Shown piece after piece: positions 8,255 to 15,375 of a stretch of DNA of 64,000 nt. Source of the DNA: a virus. The position numbers were made by a program, and so were the translations under genes. The stretch is from positions 1-64,000 of the IMG/VR virus record IMGVR_UViG_3300034019_000950; one strand, written 5' to 3'. The notes beneath the pieces are model-generated. The model saw only the letters and a program-made list of their open reading frames with translations, was not told where the DNA came from and ran no database searches. Position 1 is the first letter of the stretch. Each line of letters starts with the position of its first letter.

Positions 8255-8689
8255 ATGGAACCACTCGCCGCACTGCTCAACTTGTGGGCTTACCTTCGCG
8301 CCGCGCATCACCTCTACTGGACGCTTCACTGGCAGGCACGTGGTCCCTCCTTTTATGGTGATCATCAGCTGTTTGCGGAGCTGTATGAAGCACGTGTTGG
8401 TGAGATTGATCAGGTCGCAGAGCTTGTGGCCGGACACTACGGGTCTGACAAGCTTGATCCGATTGCAGCATGGAAGGCTGCCGTCCCCGTTGTGGAGGCG
8501 ATGCTGTCAGGATCTTCGCCCACGATCATCGCTCAACTTGTGGTCGCAGCGGCCGAGGAAGCAAACACGGCATGTGCGGAAGGACCTGCACCGGCATCTA
8601 CTCAGAACGTCGTCGCTGACATCGGCAGCGCACACGTGAAAGCACTCTATCTACTACAACAACGGTTCGGCCGGGCGACGAGCAAGTGA
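8255..8689 (+). CDS. Dps-like ferritin (DNA protection / iron oxidation)
   Basis: A 144-residue helical protein matching the Dps branch of ferritins. These form 12-subunit shells that oxidise ferrous iron with peroxide and often coat DNA. The ferroxidase residues are all present with canonical spacing: H25 (LHWQ), H37 (GDHQLF), D52 and E56 (IDQVAE), i.e. gaps of 12, 15 and 4. ATG 8255 follows GGAGG at 8242-8246; the longer frame from 8171 has no such site. The stop overlaps the GTG of the next gene, so it heads the lysis operon. It may protect phage or host DNA from oxidation; DNA binding is not evident from the sequence. Confidence 0.85.
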   Translation: MEPLAALLNLWAYLRAAHHLYWTLHWQARGPSFYGDHQLFAELYEARVGEIDQVAELVAGHYGSDKLDPIAAWKAAVPVVEAMLSGSSPTIIAQLVVAAAEEANTACAEGPAPASTQNVVADIGSAHVKALYLLQQRFGRATSK

Positions 8690-9156
8690 GCCAGTCGTTA
8701 GCAGCACCAGCATGGAACATGGAAGCGGACGTTGTGCCGCATCCTGCGCACGTAGAGCCGACTGTCGCCATTCCTCAACCTACTGCGGCTGCACGTGCTT
8801 ATCCAAGCCTGTATGACTCCGAGGGCGGCACCCTGCTCGCCATCACCCTTTGCATTGCCATCATCGGCGGTGTGCTGTGGTCGGTAGCTCGCATCTACCA
8901 GCGCAGCCGTGATGAACACGCTGCGCTGACGCAGTTCGTAACAACGATGGTCGCCCTTGTGGTGGGCGCGTTCATTGCGGACCTGCTGGTTGCTGGTCCA
9001 GACACGAGCCTGCTTGCAGACAACGATCACACAAGCATCCTTGCCTTCGTCAAGGACACGTGCCTGATGGTGTTCAGCTACTACTTTGGAACACGCGCTG
9101 TGCCACCTCCGCAGGCTCCACTTCCCTCAGCTGACCCAGGTGCGGAGGCTTCTTGA
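8686..9156 (+). CDS. Putative holin (three membrane segments)
   Basis: A 156-residue protein. After a Pro/Ala-rich N-terminal tail come three hydrophobic segments, at about residues 48-70, 84-105 and 120-140, then a Pro-rich tail. Membrane topology, length and position directly before the endolysin suggest a holin, which permeabilises the inner membrane to release endolysin. The GTG start overlaps the Dps stop (GTGA) and its stop overlaps the endolysin TTG. Similarity to a named holin family is not visible. Confidence 0.65.
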   Translation: MSQSLAAPAWNMEADVVPHPAHVEPTVAIPQPTAAARAYPSLYDSEGGTLLAITLCIAIIGGVLWSVARIYQRSRDEHAALTQFVTTMVALVVGAFIADLLVAGPDTSLLADNDHTSILAFVKDTCLMVFSYYFGTRAVPPPQAPLPSADPGAEAS

Positions 9157-9959
9157 CTACGCCTTTGACGCTTGTACGTGTGGATGCGTCTATTCTGTCC
9201 AGCTATGGCCGATCTGGCGGAACAGGCGGTCAACGTGCCAATCTCCGTCCTCTTGCCCAGCTTGGACACGCTGGCTTCGCCACACCGGACACTGCTTCTG
9301 CTCTACTGGCGCTGAACGACGTAGTGCTGGCTGCTGGCGGCGACTTTCGCGTAACCGAGCTGCACCGCGACGTGGCCACGCAGCAGAAAGCGCGTATTCG
9401 CTACGATCGGTGGGTTGCCGCTGGCAAGCCGGCACCCGGTTCACCCGGCTTCGACAGCGCAACCATGAAGCCTGCATTCGTTGCAGTGCCGGGCCGGTCA
9501 ATGCACAACGCAGGGCGCGCCATCGACGTTGACCTGAGCGCACTGCGGTTCCCCGGCGTGCCTGCTGACCGGCAGCTGGACCGGCTGTGGGATCTTGCGC
9601 GCCCGCTGGGCTGGGCGCCTGTGATCCGCGCGCCGGACGAACGAGCAAGCGAAGCGTGGCATCTTGACTACTGGGGCGAACTGAAAGGCGTGCTGGCACG
9701 GCTGGGCTACGCTCAGGCTGCATTCGCGGGCGCGCTTTTGGTCGGGCACGCTGGCAACGGAACCAGCTGGGCGAGCATCACACAGGCACTCCTTGCACGT
9801 GCTGGCTATGACCTTGGTGAGATTGACGGCCTGTGGGGCGAGCGTTCCAGGCTTGCGCTAAGCACTGCGCTTGACGTTTCATCCAACGATGCAGTGAGCC
9901 TTGCACTGCGTAGTGATGAAACCATCTGGCCGCGACTGCTTGCACTCACGCCAGGATGA
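9153..9959 (+). CDS. Endolysin: M15 peptidase plus peptidoglycan-binding domain
   Basis: A 268-residue protein. Residues 45-185 form an M15-type D-Ala-D-Ala peptidase fold with the zinc motif SMHNAGRAID (H118, D125) and the second motif AWHLDYW (H170). Residues 200-260 match a peptidoglycan-binding domain 1 repeat (LARAGYDLGEIDGLWGERSR). It cuts peptide cross-links of the cell wall at lysis. The start is a TTG overlapping the holin stop (TTGA). There is no signal peptide, so it should depend on the holin. Confidence 0.9.
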   Translation: MTTPLTLVRVDASILSSYGRSGGTGGQRANLRPLAQLGHAGFATPDTASALLALNDVVLAAGGDFRVTELHRDVATQQKARIRYDRWVAAGKPAPGSPGFDSATMKPAFVAVPGRSMHNAGRAIDVDLSALRFPGVPADRQLDRLWDLARPLGWAPVIRAPDERASEAWHLDYWGELKGVLARLGYAQAAFAGALLVGHAGNGTSWASITQALLARAGYDLGEIDGLWGERSRLALSTALDVSSNDAVSLALRSDETIWPRLLALTPG

Positions 9960-10381
9960 TTGAGGTGCGTATGGAACCTGTCTCACTGACCGCGATTGCC
10001 GTGATTGTTGCGCTTGCAGCTGGTTTTGGAGCCGGATGGGGGTTGAGGCCCGACAGCGCCGCGGAAGCACTGGCGGCACAGGCTGACGTTCTGGACGCGC
10101 AAGGTAAGACGCTGGCTGCCTTGCAGGCCGGACAAACTCAGCTTGTGGAAGCATCCAATCGTCCTGTCGTGCTTGATGCTGAGCTGCGGAGTGAGCTTGC
10201 ACGTGTGCCAGTGCAGTGTCGTCGGGATGCGGGCGGCAATCCACGAAGTGCCGAGTGCGCCTGGGCTACATGCCTGCAGTTCGGCCAATCATCATCTCAA
10301 CGACCTGAGTGTCGTGCTATCGAGGCATTGATGGTGCAGGCATTGCAAGGCGATGCGTGCGATCAGTCCAAAAAGCCGTAG
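9956..10381 (+). CDS. Putative spanin / Rz-like lysis protein
   Basis: A 141-residue protein with one N-terminal membrane segment (about residues 8-32), a helical region (35-90) and a C-terminal part with about five cysteines. It overlaps the endolysin stop (ATGA), the usual place of an inner-membrane spanin, which links inner and outer membranes in Gram-negative lysis. No outer-membrane lipoprotein partner was found inside or just after it. The Cys-rich tail is unusual for Rz, so the identification rests mainly on position and topology. Confidence 0.5.
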   Translation: MIEVRMEPVSLTAIAVIVALAAGFGAGWGLRPDSAAEALAAQADVLDAQGKTLAALQAGQTQLVEASNRPVVLDAELRSELARVPVQCRRDAGGNPRSAECAWATCLQFGQSSSQRPECRAIEALMVQALQGDACDQSKKP

Positions 10382-10624
10382 GAAGTCGTCTTTTTGACGA
10401 TTTGTGTATGTATAGGGGTGGTGGACGGGCTGCTACAAGGCCCGTGCGGGGGCTATGGGGCGCTGCTGGCCCATAGGGCGGGCTGCAGGCCCTGCAAGCC
10501 GGTATGCAGGCCACAAGGGGGCATATTGCGCACCGTTTAGGGCCTGCGGGGGCCTGCGGGGGCCTGCTTACCCCATACAACAGCGCGTATGGGTTAGGGG
10601 GTGGATGAAAATGGTGAGGTAGAC
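10382..10624. other. Intergenic GC repeats and small inverted repeats
   Basis: There is no gene here. The decamer GGCCTGCGGG is repeated at 10541-10570 (third copy degenerate). Short inverted repeats include CTATGGG/CCCATAG near 10453-10480 and CCCATAC/GTATGGG at 10571-10592. A weak hairpin TCGTC/GACGA just after the spanin-like gene may slow transcription. Confidence 0.55.
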
Positions 10625-11332
10625 GTGCGTTTCCTGCTGAGTGGTGGTTCTGGACGTCTTGGAAGGCTCTTTGTGCCGTGGTTGGAACAACAGGGCCACG
10701 AAGCATTCGCTCCTTCACGTGCTGCCTTGGATTGGTCGTGTCCAGATAGTGTGATGGCCGCCGTCACCGCCCAAAAACCCGACCGCATCGTGATGCTGGC
10801 GGCATGGACGGACGTGAGCGGAGCACAGGCACAGCCAGCCGCCTGCGTGCGGGACACGGTGCTGACAACACAGCATGCAATCGCCGCCGCGAAAGCCAAC
10901 AGTGTCTCGTTACTGTACGTGAGCACTGACTACGTGCACGCAGTTCTCCGACAGGACACGGCTGGCGTTTATGCAGCTGCAAAGCTCGTCGCAGAGCAGA
11001 TGGTTCTACTTGCGAACGGACACGTGGCCCGCGTTGCCTTCACCACCCCGGAACAAGTGGCTGAGTGGAGATGGGTCAACGACTACAGCAAGGCCAACAG
11101 GTGCTGGGTTGAGGATCTGATCCCAATGCTCGGCCTCTGGGCGTCCTTTCCAACTCACCAGCTACAACAGCTGGTGAACCTGGGTGGCCCACACCCTGTC
11201 ACGCCTGCGGAGCTTCTGGCAAGCCGCCATCCTGATCATCCAGCACTGAGGCGCGTGATTGCTTCGCAAGCGGAAGCAATCGCAATCGGTCTGCCAGCAC
11301 AGCCTCACGATACTTGTTGGAGGAAACTATAA
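10625..11332 (+). CDS. RmlD-like dTDP-4-dehydrorhamnose reductase (SDR fold)
   Basis: A 235-residue extended-SDR protein. The Rossmann motif GGSGRLG lies at about residues 6-12, followed by the YVSTDYVH strand and the catalytic YAAAK. RmlD reduces dTDP-4-keto-6-deoxy-sugars to finish dTDP-L-rhamnose. The GTG at 10625 is preferred: it follows GGTGAGG and places the first beta strand at the N-terminus as in the family; a GTG at 10601 is also in frame. The protein is shorter than cellular RmlD (about 290), with a reduced C-terminal substrate domain. RmlC-like and RmlB-like genes elsewhere in the window support a sugar pathway. Confidence 0.8.
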   Translation: MRFLLSGGSGRLGRLFVPWLEQQGHEAFAPSRAALDWSCPDSVMAAVTAQKPDRIVMLAAWTDVSGAQAQPAACVRDTVLTTQHAIAAAKANSVSLLYVSTDYVHAVLRQDTAGVYAAAKLVAEQMVLLANGHVARVAFTTPEQVAEWRWVNDYSKANRCWVEDLIPMLGLWASFPTHQLQQLVNLGGPHPVTPAELLASRHPDHPALRRVIASQAEAIAIGLPAQPHDTCWRKL

Positions 11333-11350
11333 AATATGCTGGCGCCCCCC

Positions 11351-11380
11351 TTGCACAGCTAACCCGCACCGCGTTACACC
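11351..11380 (+). promoter_or_regulatory. Early-type promoter with dyad (site 5)
   Basis: The -35 is TTGCAC (11351-11356), the spacer 18 bases and the -10 TACACC (11375-11380). The dyad CTAAC-N9-GTTAC lies at 11359-11377. Confidence 0.75.
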
Positions 11381-11421
11381 TATGGTGCAAGCAACGCGGC
11401 AGCAGCCGCAAGGGAGAGTAG

Positions 11422-11631
11422 ATGGTTCCGCACAATATGGGCCTCATTGAGAGCTTCATTGCAATGACCGGCTTCAAGCTCTCAGACATCAGCTACAAGG
11501 TTGTGGGCGACACGATGATCGTCCGCTGCCCCGGTCCCGATGGTGGCTGGGACTTCTACAGCTGGGACGGGTATGACTTCGACTACTCCGACGCTGCTAC
11601 TTTTGAGCAGGCCGACGAGGATCAGGCATGA
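11422..11631 (+). CDS. Small acidic protein, unknown
   Basis: A 69-residue protein, acidic at the C-terminus, with an aromatic-rich middle (GGWDFYSWDGYDFDY). It starts with ATG after AAGGGAGAG, downstream of promoter site 5, and its stop overlaps the next ATG. This is a typical small early phage protein; acidic aromatic proteins of this kind sometimes inhibit host DNA-binding proteins, but nothing here proves that. Confidence 0.7.
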   Translation: MVPHNMGLIESFIAMTGFKLSDISYKVVGDTMIVRCPGPDGGWDFYSWDGYDFDYSDAATFEQADEDQA

Positions 11632-11903
11632 GCCGCGCAGTGGGCGTGCTCGTGTACGCACTGGCCAACATCATCATCGCCGCGCCGTTCGCTCTGCTGG
11701 GCGTCCTCATGTTGTGGGCGTTCTTGCAACCGGACCCGGTTCAGCAGGCCAAGGGCCGAGAGGCGCACGCCGACCTGTCGGAGCGCCTGCAGGTGGACGA
11801 GGAGCGGTGCGTGGACGAGTTTCTGGAGCCGATGCGGGCGACACGAGGCGCCACCGACACCGAGCTGGCTGACGCGCACCGCTGGTGCGACCGTCTCAAC
11901 TAA
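11628..11903 (+). CDS. Small membrane protein, unknown
   Basis: A 91-residue protein with one N-terminal membrane segment (about residues 5-30) followed by a charged helix. Two cysteines (ERCVDEF and HRWCDRL) could pair across helices. It overlaps the upstream gene by ATGA. Function unknown. Confidence 0.7.
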   Translation: MSRAVGVLVYALANIIIAAPFALLGVLMLWAFLQPDPVQQAKGREAHADLSERLQVDEERCVDEFLEPMRATRGATDTELADAHRWCDRLN

Positions 11904-11917
11904 TCATGGAGACTTCA

Positions 11918-12202
11918 ATGGTTGTCGCGTACATCTACATGGGTGACAGGTGGTGGAGCGCCACTGAAAAGCAGTGGGAGATCATCATCAACACGTTGGA
12001 GGTCAATGTTGCTCCCCCGTGGCAGGAAGTGTTCAGACGGATTGGGCGACCGGCCTGCATTCGCTCCTGCGGCCAGCGTGACGGCCGCTATTGGAGCGAA
12101 GGCGCACCGTTCTTCCGTGTAGCTGACTTCACTTACGGCGACTGGGTTGATGCGCACTTGGACGTCCACCGTTTCATTGAGCGTCAGAAAGTGATGGTGT
12201 GA
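11918..12202 (+). CDS. Hypothetical protein (94 aa)
   Basis: A small alpha/beta protein with many Trp and Tyr residues. The ATG at 11918 is chosen because GGAG at 11908-11911 lies at the right distance; an in-frame ATG at 11906 lacks a ribosome site. It is the last gene of the site 5 operon and is followed by a hairpin. Confidence 0.65.
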   Translation: MVVAYIYMGDRWWSATEKQWEIIINTLEVNVAPPWQEVFRRIGRPACIRSCGQRDGRYWSEGAPFFRVADFTYGDWVDAHLDVHRFIERQKVMV

Positions 12203-12241
12203 TTGTGCCTTGATAGCTGAATAAGCTGCTGAACATCATGT

Positions 12242-12270
12242 CGGGCCGTCAAGTCTTTACTTGCGGCCCG
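12242..12270 (+). terminator. Hairpin after the site 5 operon
   Basis: The stem CGGGCCGTCAAGT pairs with ACTTGCGGCCCG (one bulge) around a short loop. No U-tract follows, so it may be an inefficient terminator or a stabilising hairpin. Promoter site 6 begins two bases later. Confidence 0.45.
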
Positions 12271-12271
12271 C

Positions 12272-12301
12272 TTGACTTTGTAACTTGCGAAAGGTTACAC
12301 T
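12272..12301 (+). promoter_or_regulatory. Early-type promoter with dyad (site 6)
   Basis: The -35 TTGACT (12272-12277) is close to the sigma-70 consensus, with an 18-base spacer and -10 TACACT (12296-12301). The dyad GTAAC-N9-GTTAC (12280-12298) is perfect and extends by one base pair (TGTAAC/GTTACA). This is one of the strongest members of the set. Confidence 0.8.
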
Positions 12302-12344
12302 GATAACGACAATGATCATCGCAAGGGCGCGTGGAGCAAGCAAC

Positions 12345-12767
12345 GTGAGCAAAAACACTGATCTGGTCGTGTTGAGGCACCCTGTCCTTGTCATCGCGCA
12401 AGTGCTGCAAGCTTGCGCACGACTGCAAGATCTGGCTGGATGGTGGGCGCCCGTTGGATCTCTCTTAGAGGGCGCACGACTGGCGCTTGTCGGCCTTGAC
12501 GGGCTGGATGAAGTGCAGATGCGTCGCCTTTTGCGCTGGGCAGCACGATGGGAAGCAATGGATCCTCGATTGCGAGCTTTGTATGCTCAACATCAGTCCG
12601 CCATTGCTGTTGATGTTGCGCTGTGGCACGTGCTTGACCAGCGAAGCGGACAGCCGAGCGGGGTTGTGTACGGGAAGCTACGCGACCTGTGGGTGAAGGT
12701 ATACGGATACTCACCAAGCATTGAGCTGGTCCCTACAATCACCCTAAACATCAAGGACCAACCGTGA
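12345..12767 (+). CDS. Hypothetical protein (140 aa)
   Basis: A helical soluble protein with no recognised motif. GTG 12345 lies after GGAG (12332-12335). An ATG at 12312 would leave almost no leader after the -10 at 12296-12301, and 12285 is inside the promoter. Its stop overlaps the RmlC-like start (GTGA), so the two are one transcript. Confidence 0.6.
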   Translation: MSKNTDLVVLRHPVLVIAQVLQACARLQDLAGWWAPVGSLLEGARLALVGLDGLDEVQMRRLLRWAARWEAMDPRLRALYAQHQSAIAVDVALWHVLDQRSGQPSGVVYGKLRDLWVKVYGYSPSIELVPTITLNIKDQP

Positions 12768-13405
12768 CAACCGACGAGCAAGACATTCACTTGATGTATC
12801 AAGACGCCGGCTACCTGCGCTGGGCCAGCGTTCCGCAGCAGGTGCAGCCGCCGTCTTTCCGCACGCTGGGCGGAACCGAGCCGTGGCACGCTCGTCCAAT
12901 CGAGGTGCGCCCGCTACGCTGGCACGTGGATGCGCGGGGCGCCTTGGTGGAGCTGCATCGCACAAGCTGGCACCGAGAGCGTCTGCCGGGCGAGGTGCAG
13001 CTGCCGCGTCGTGGCGAAGTGGCACAGATCTACGTCAGCACCACAGCCGAGGGTGTAGTCAAGGGCTGGCACCTGCACGCGCAGCAGTCCGATCGCTTCA
13101 CGGTGCTGCGCGGCGCCGTGCTGCTGGCCCTGTACGACTTGCGCGCTCACAATCGCGCCAGCCGGCTTGGTGATGAACTGCCGCCGGTACATGAAGTGAT
13201 GCTTCATGCAGAGCGCAATGCTGCTCAGGTCATTGTTCCCCCCGGCTGGGCGCATGGATGGATGGCACTGCCCGGCTACGGTGAGGCGCACGTGCTGAAC
13301 GCCGTTTCGCACGAGTATGACGGAACCGACGAGTGGCGACGCAATGCACACGCTGGTCCGGCCACGGGCAAAGACTATGACTGGCGTCGTTCTCGTGATG
13401 GATAG
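12764..13405 (+). CDS. RmlC-like dTDP-4-dehydrorhamnose 3,5-epimerase
   Basis: A 213-residue cupin-fold protein resembling RmlC, which epimerises dTDP-4-keto-6-deoxyglucose at C3 and C5. Diagnostic segments are KGWHLHAQQSDRFTVLRG (catalytic His region; active-site R/K-G-W-H) near residue 100, LALYDLR and IVPPGWAHGW near residue 160. The RmlC core is preceded by about 60 residues of unknown function. It overlaps the upstream gene by GTGA. With the RmlD-like and RmlB-like genes it suggests that the phage makes or remodels a dTDP-deoxysugar. Confidence 0.8.
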   Translation: MTTDEQDIHLMYQDAGYLRWASVPQQVQPPSFRTLGGTEPWHARPIEVRPLRWHVDARGALVELHRTSWHRERLPGEVQLPRRGEVAQIYVSTTAEGVVKGWHLHAQQSDRFTVLRGAVLLALYDLRAHNRASRLGDELPPVHEVMLHAERNAAQVIVPPGWAHGWMALPGYGEAHVLNAVSHEYDGTDEWRRNAHAGPATGKDYDWRRSRDG

Positions 13406-13435
13406 TGTTTTTTGGTTGTGGTTATGGGTGGCGCG

Positions 13436-13457
13436 CTACCCGTTGCGGTGTTATACT
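13436..13457 (+). promoter_or_regulatory. Early-type promoter with dyad variant (site 7)
   Basis: The extended -10 TGTTATACT (13449-13457) is the best of the set. The dyad is degenerate in its left half: CTACC-N9-GTTAT at 13436-13454. No good -35 is seen at the usual distance. It precedes the sigma-like gene. Confidence 0.6.
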
Positions 13458-13497
13458 GCAATGGTCAGCAACAGCGGCATAGCCGCACGGAGGCCAC

Positions 13498-13971
13498 ATG
13501 AGTGAGCATAGTGAAGCCTGGGGATGGGTCCTGCAACATGCACAGGTGGTGAAGTGCGCCGCGTGGCGCATGGCCAGCGGCACCGGCTTGGATGCCGACG
13601 ACCTGCACAGCGCACTGCTGGTGCGGCTGGTGGAGCGGTGGCACGTGTACGACAACACGGTCGCCAAGCCTTCCACATGGGTCTGGTGGCAGGCGCGCGC
13701 AGTTCGTAGTGCGATGATCGACCAGCGACGTCGTCGGATGCAGGAGGACGAGCTGGTAGATGCGTCTCATCCCGTGGTTGCTCCCACCGCTGAGGCGTGG
13801 GTGCTGGCGGCACAGGCCCGGAAGATTGCAGAGCCGGACGAGTGGCAGGCTGCTCTTGCGTATGCGGAAGGGCTTGTCGGCGAAGAACTTGGTCAAGCGT
13901 GCGGGTGCGCGCCGTTCAGCGCCCGTCGTCGTGTGGCGCGCCTGCGCGCGCGTATGGAGGGTGCAGCATGA
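13498..13971 (+). CDS. Sigma-70-like (ECF-type) protein
   Basis: A 157-residue protein with the layout of a small sigma factor. Residues 30-80 match region 2: the D-A-D-D-L-H-S-A helix, then a Trp-rich WVWWQARAVRSAMIDQRRR, the -10 recognition helix followed by a basic patch. Residues 115-155 could be a minimal region 4 ending in a basic helix. ATG follows GGAGG. It could redirect host RNA polymerase to phage promoters, possibly those carrying TGTTAnnnT or the late TGATACAGT. The stop overlaps the HTH gene. Sequence similarity is moderate; a DNA-binding protein of related fold is the alternative. Confidence 0.7.
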   Translation: MSEHSEAWGWVLQHAQVVKCAAWRMASGTGLDADDLHSALLVRLVERWHVYDNTVAKPSTWVWWQARAVRSAMIDQRRRRMQEDELVDASHPVVAPTAEAWVLAAQARKIAEPDEWQAALAYAEGLVGEELGQACGCAPFSARRRVARLRARMEGAA

Positions 13972-14300
13972 GTGATGTAGCGGAAGTGGAGCAGGAAGAA
14001 GAAGTGCACGAGGCGCAGCTGCTACGTGAACTGCAAGCGGGGCAAGACCTTCCACTTGTGGAAGTCTTTGCAGAGCTGGCAGCAGAGTGGCATCGTCGCA
14101 ACCCCGGCACCCGGTCGAAAGACCTTGCCGCGCTACTCGGGGTGCGCCCGCAGCTGTGCTCGCAGTGGAAAACGGGCACGGACGATAGGCGCCCGCCTTG
14201 GAGCGCGATCGTTCTACTGTGCCACCTGTGCAAGCGTCAGGTTGTCATTCGACCTGATGGGCTGCACCTTGCACAGCTGCGACGTCAGCGAACCGCGTGA
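13968..14300 (+). CDS. Helix-turn-helix DNA-binding protein
   Basis: A 110-residue protein with an acidic N-terminal helix and a Cro/CI-type helix-turn-helix at about residues 45-75 (SKDLAALLGVRPQLCSQWKT). It starts with ATGA on the stop of the sigma-like gene. It is the best candidate in the window for a regulator of the repeated TAAC-N9-GTTA dyads, by position and fold only. A longer frame upstream to 13797 overlaps the sigma-like gene and is rejected. Confidence 0.75.
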   Translation: MSDVAEVEQEEEVHEAQLLRELQAGQDLPLVEVFAELAAEWHRRNPGTRSKDLAALLGVRPQLCSQWKTGTDDRRPPWSAIVLLCHLCKRQVVIRPDGLHLAQLRRQRTA

Positions 14301-14833
14301 GTCACGCAAACAGAGGCCGTGCATGGGAACAGCTATTGGAGCTGTGGCACGCACGGTATGAAGCAAGGGGCGAAGCAGTGGTGTTGCGGACACCACCTCC
14401 GATGCGCATCCTTCGCTCAATGTCTGGCGGTCAGTTCGTGGCGGTTTATGCCACGGAAGGTCCGCCAGACTACGTTTTGCTGTCCGATGGCCACGCCATT
14501 GCAGCAGAGGCCAAAGACTGTCTGGCCGATCGCTGGCAGCTCAACAAGCTGCACGCTCATCAGGCCAGACGTCTGACAGCATGGGAAGCACAGGGCGGGC
14601 TTGGGGTCGTGTTGCTACGACATCAGCCGAGTGACACACGATGGGTGCTCCCCTGGTTGCGCCTTGGTCCAGTATGGGCACGATGGCACGAGGCTGCCGA
14701 GGCTGGACGCGAACTGCCGCGTGGTAGTGCAAGCATCAGCCTTCCGCAGCTGCACGATCTGGGCTTGCCATTCTGCCGTATTGGCGGACATCTGCCTGTG
14801 ATTGTAGGGCAGAACAGCAAAAAGTTATGGTAG
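14297..14833 (+). CDS. RecU-like Holliday junction resolvase
   Basis: A 178-residue PD-(D/E)xK nuclease. NRGRAWEQLL at residues 5-14 matches the N-terminal motif of RecU. The catalytic residues are D58 (PPDYVLL), E71 and K73 (AEAKD), followed by the H-x-x-Q helix and the GGLGVVLLR strand characteristic of the family. It resolves four-way junctions during recombination and before packaging. It overlaps the HTH gene by GTGA. Confidence 0.85.
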   Translation: MSHANRGRAWEQLLELWHARYEARGEAVVLRTPPPMRILRSMSGGQFVAVYATEGPPDYVLLSDGHAIAAEAKDCLADRWQLNKLHAHQARRLTAWEAQGGLGVVLLRHQPSDTRWVLPWLRLGPVWARWHEAAEAGRELPRGSASISLPQLHDLGLPFCRIGGHLPVIVGQNSKKLW

Positions 14834-14837
14834 CCCA

Positions 14838-14866
14838 TTGCACTGTAACCCTGCACATGTTACCGT
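14838..14866 (+). promoter_or_regulatory. Early-type promoter with dyad (site 8)
   Basis: The -35 is TTGCAC (14838-14843), the spacer 17 bases and the -10 TACCGT (14861-14866) after TGT. The dyad GTAAC-N9-GTTAC lies at 14845-14863. Confidence 0.75.
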
Positions 14867-14889
14867 AAACATGTAAGCAGGAGCAGCAC

Positions 14890-15375
14890 ATGGCAACAAA
14901 GAGCAACAAGACCAACGTCACTATCCTTCAACGCGGCGGCAAAAAGCATCACGACGTGCTGGAAAGCGCATCTCTTTTCTTCATGCGCGAGCTTATGAAT
15001 GCCGAGCTTGCGTGCATCCTGAACCTCCGCATTGAGGTGAGGGCTACGAAGATGCAACGGGGCACGGTCGCTATCTCATACCTGCCCGTAAACAGCAACG
15101 AGCCGTGCACGGACTTCACCATCATCCTGCATAGGGATCGCAGGTTGATTGATCAGATACAAGACCTGGCTCACGAGCTGGTTCACGTACAACAATCCGT
15201 TAGCGGCCGGTTGCAATACCACAGGTCGAATGACAGCAAGCTGTATGCGTGGTGGGAAGGAGTAGATATGGGCGCGGTAGAGGATATTCCATACTTCAGT
15301 CGCCCGTGGGAGGTAGAGGCGCGGTGTTTGGAAGTGGCGCTAATGAACAAGCTGCGACAGGCTGTCAGCAGCTGA
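14890..15375 (+). CDS. Zincin-like metallopeptidase
   Basis: A 161-residue protein with the zinc protease motif HELVH at residues 95-99 and a downstream Glu-containing segment PWEVEA at 139-144, which could supply the third zinc ligand. Proteins of this layout are common small phage zincins related in plan to SprT/IrrE. ATG 14890 follows GGAG. The target is unknown; host regulators are a reasonable guess. It runs into the convergent primase-like gene, overlapping by 11 bases. Confidence 0.75.
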   Translation: MATKSNKTNVTILQRGGKKHHDVLESASLFFMRELMNAELACILNLRIEVRATKMQRGTVAISYLPVNSNEPCTDFTIILHRDRRLIDQIQDLAHELVHVQQSVSGRLQYHRSNDSKLYAWWEGVDMGAVEDIPYFSRPWEVEARCLEVALMNKLRQAVSS

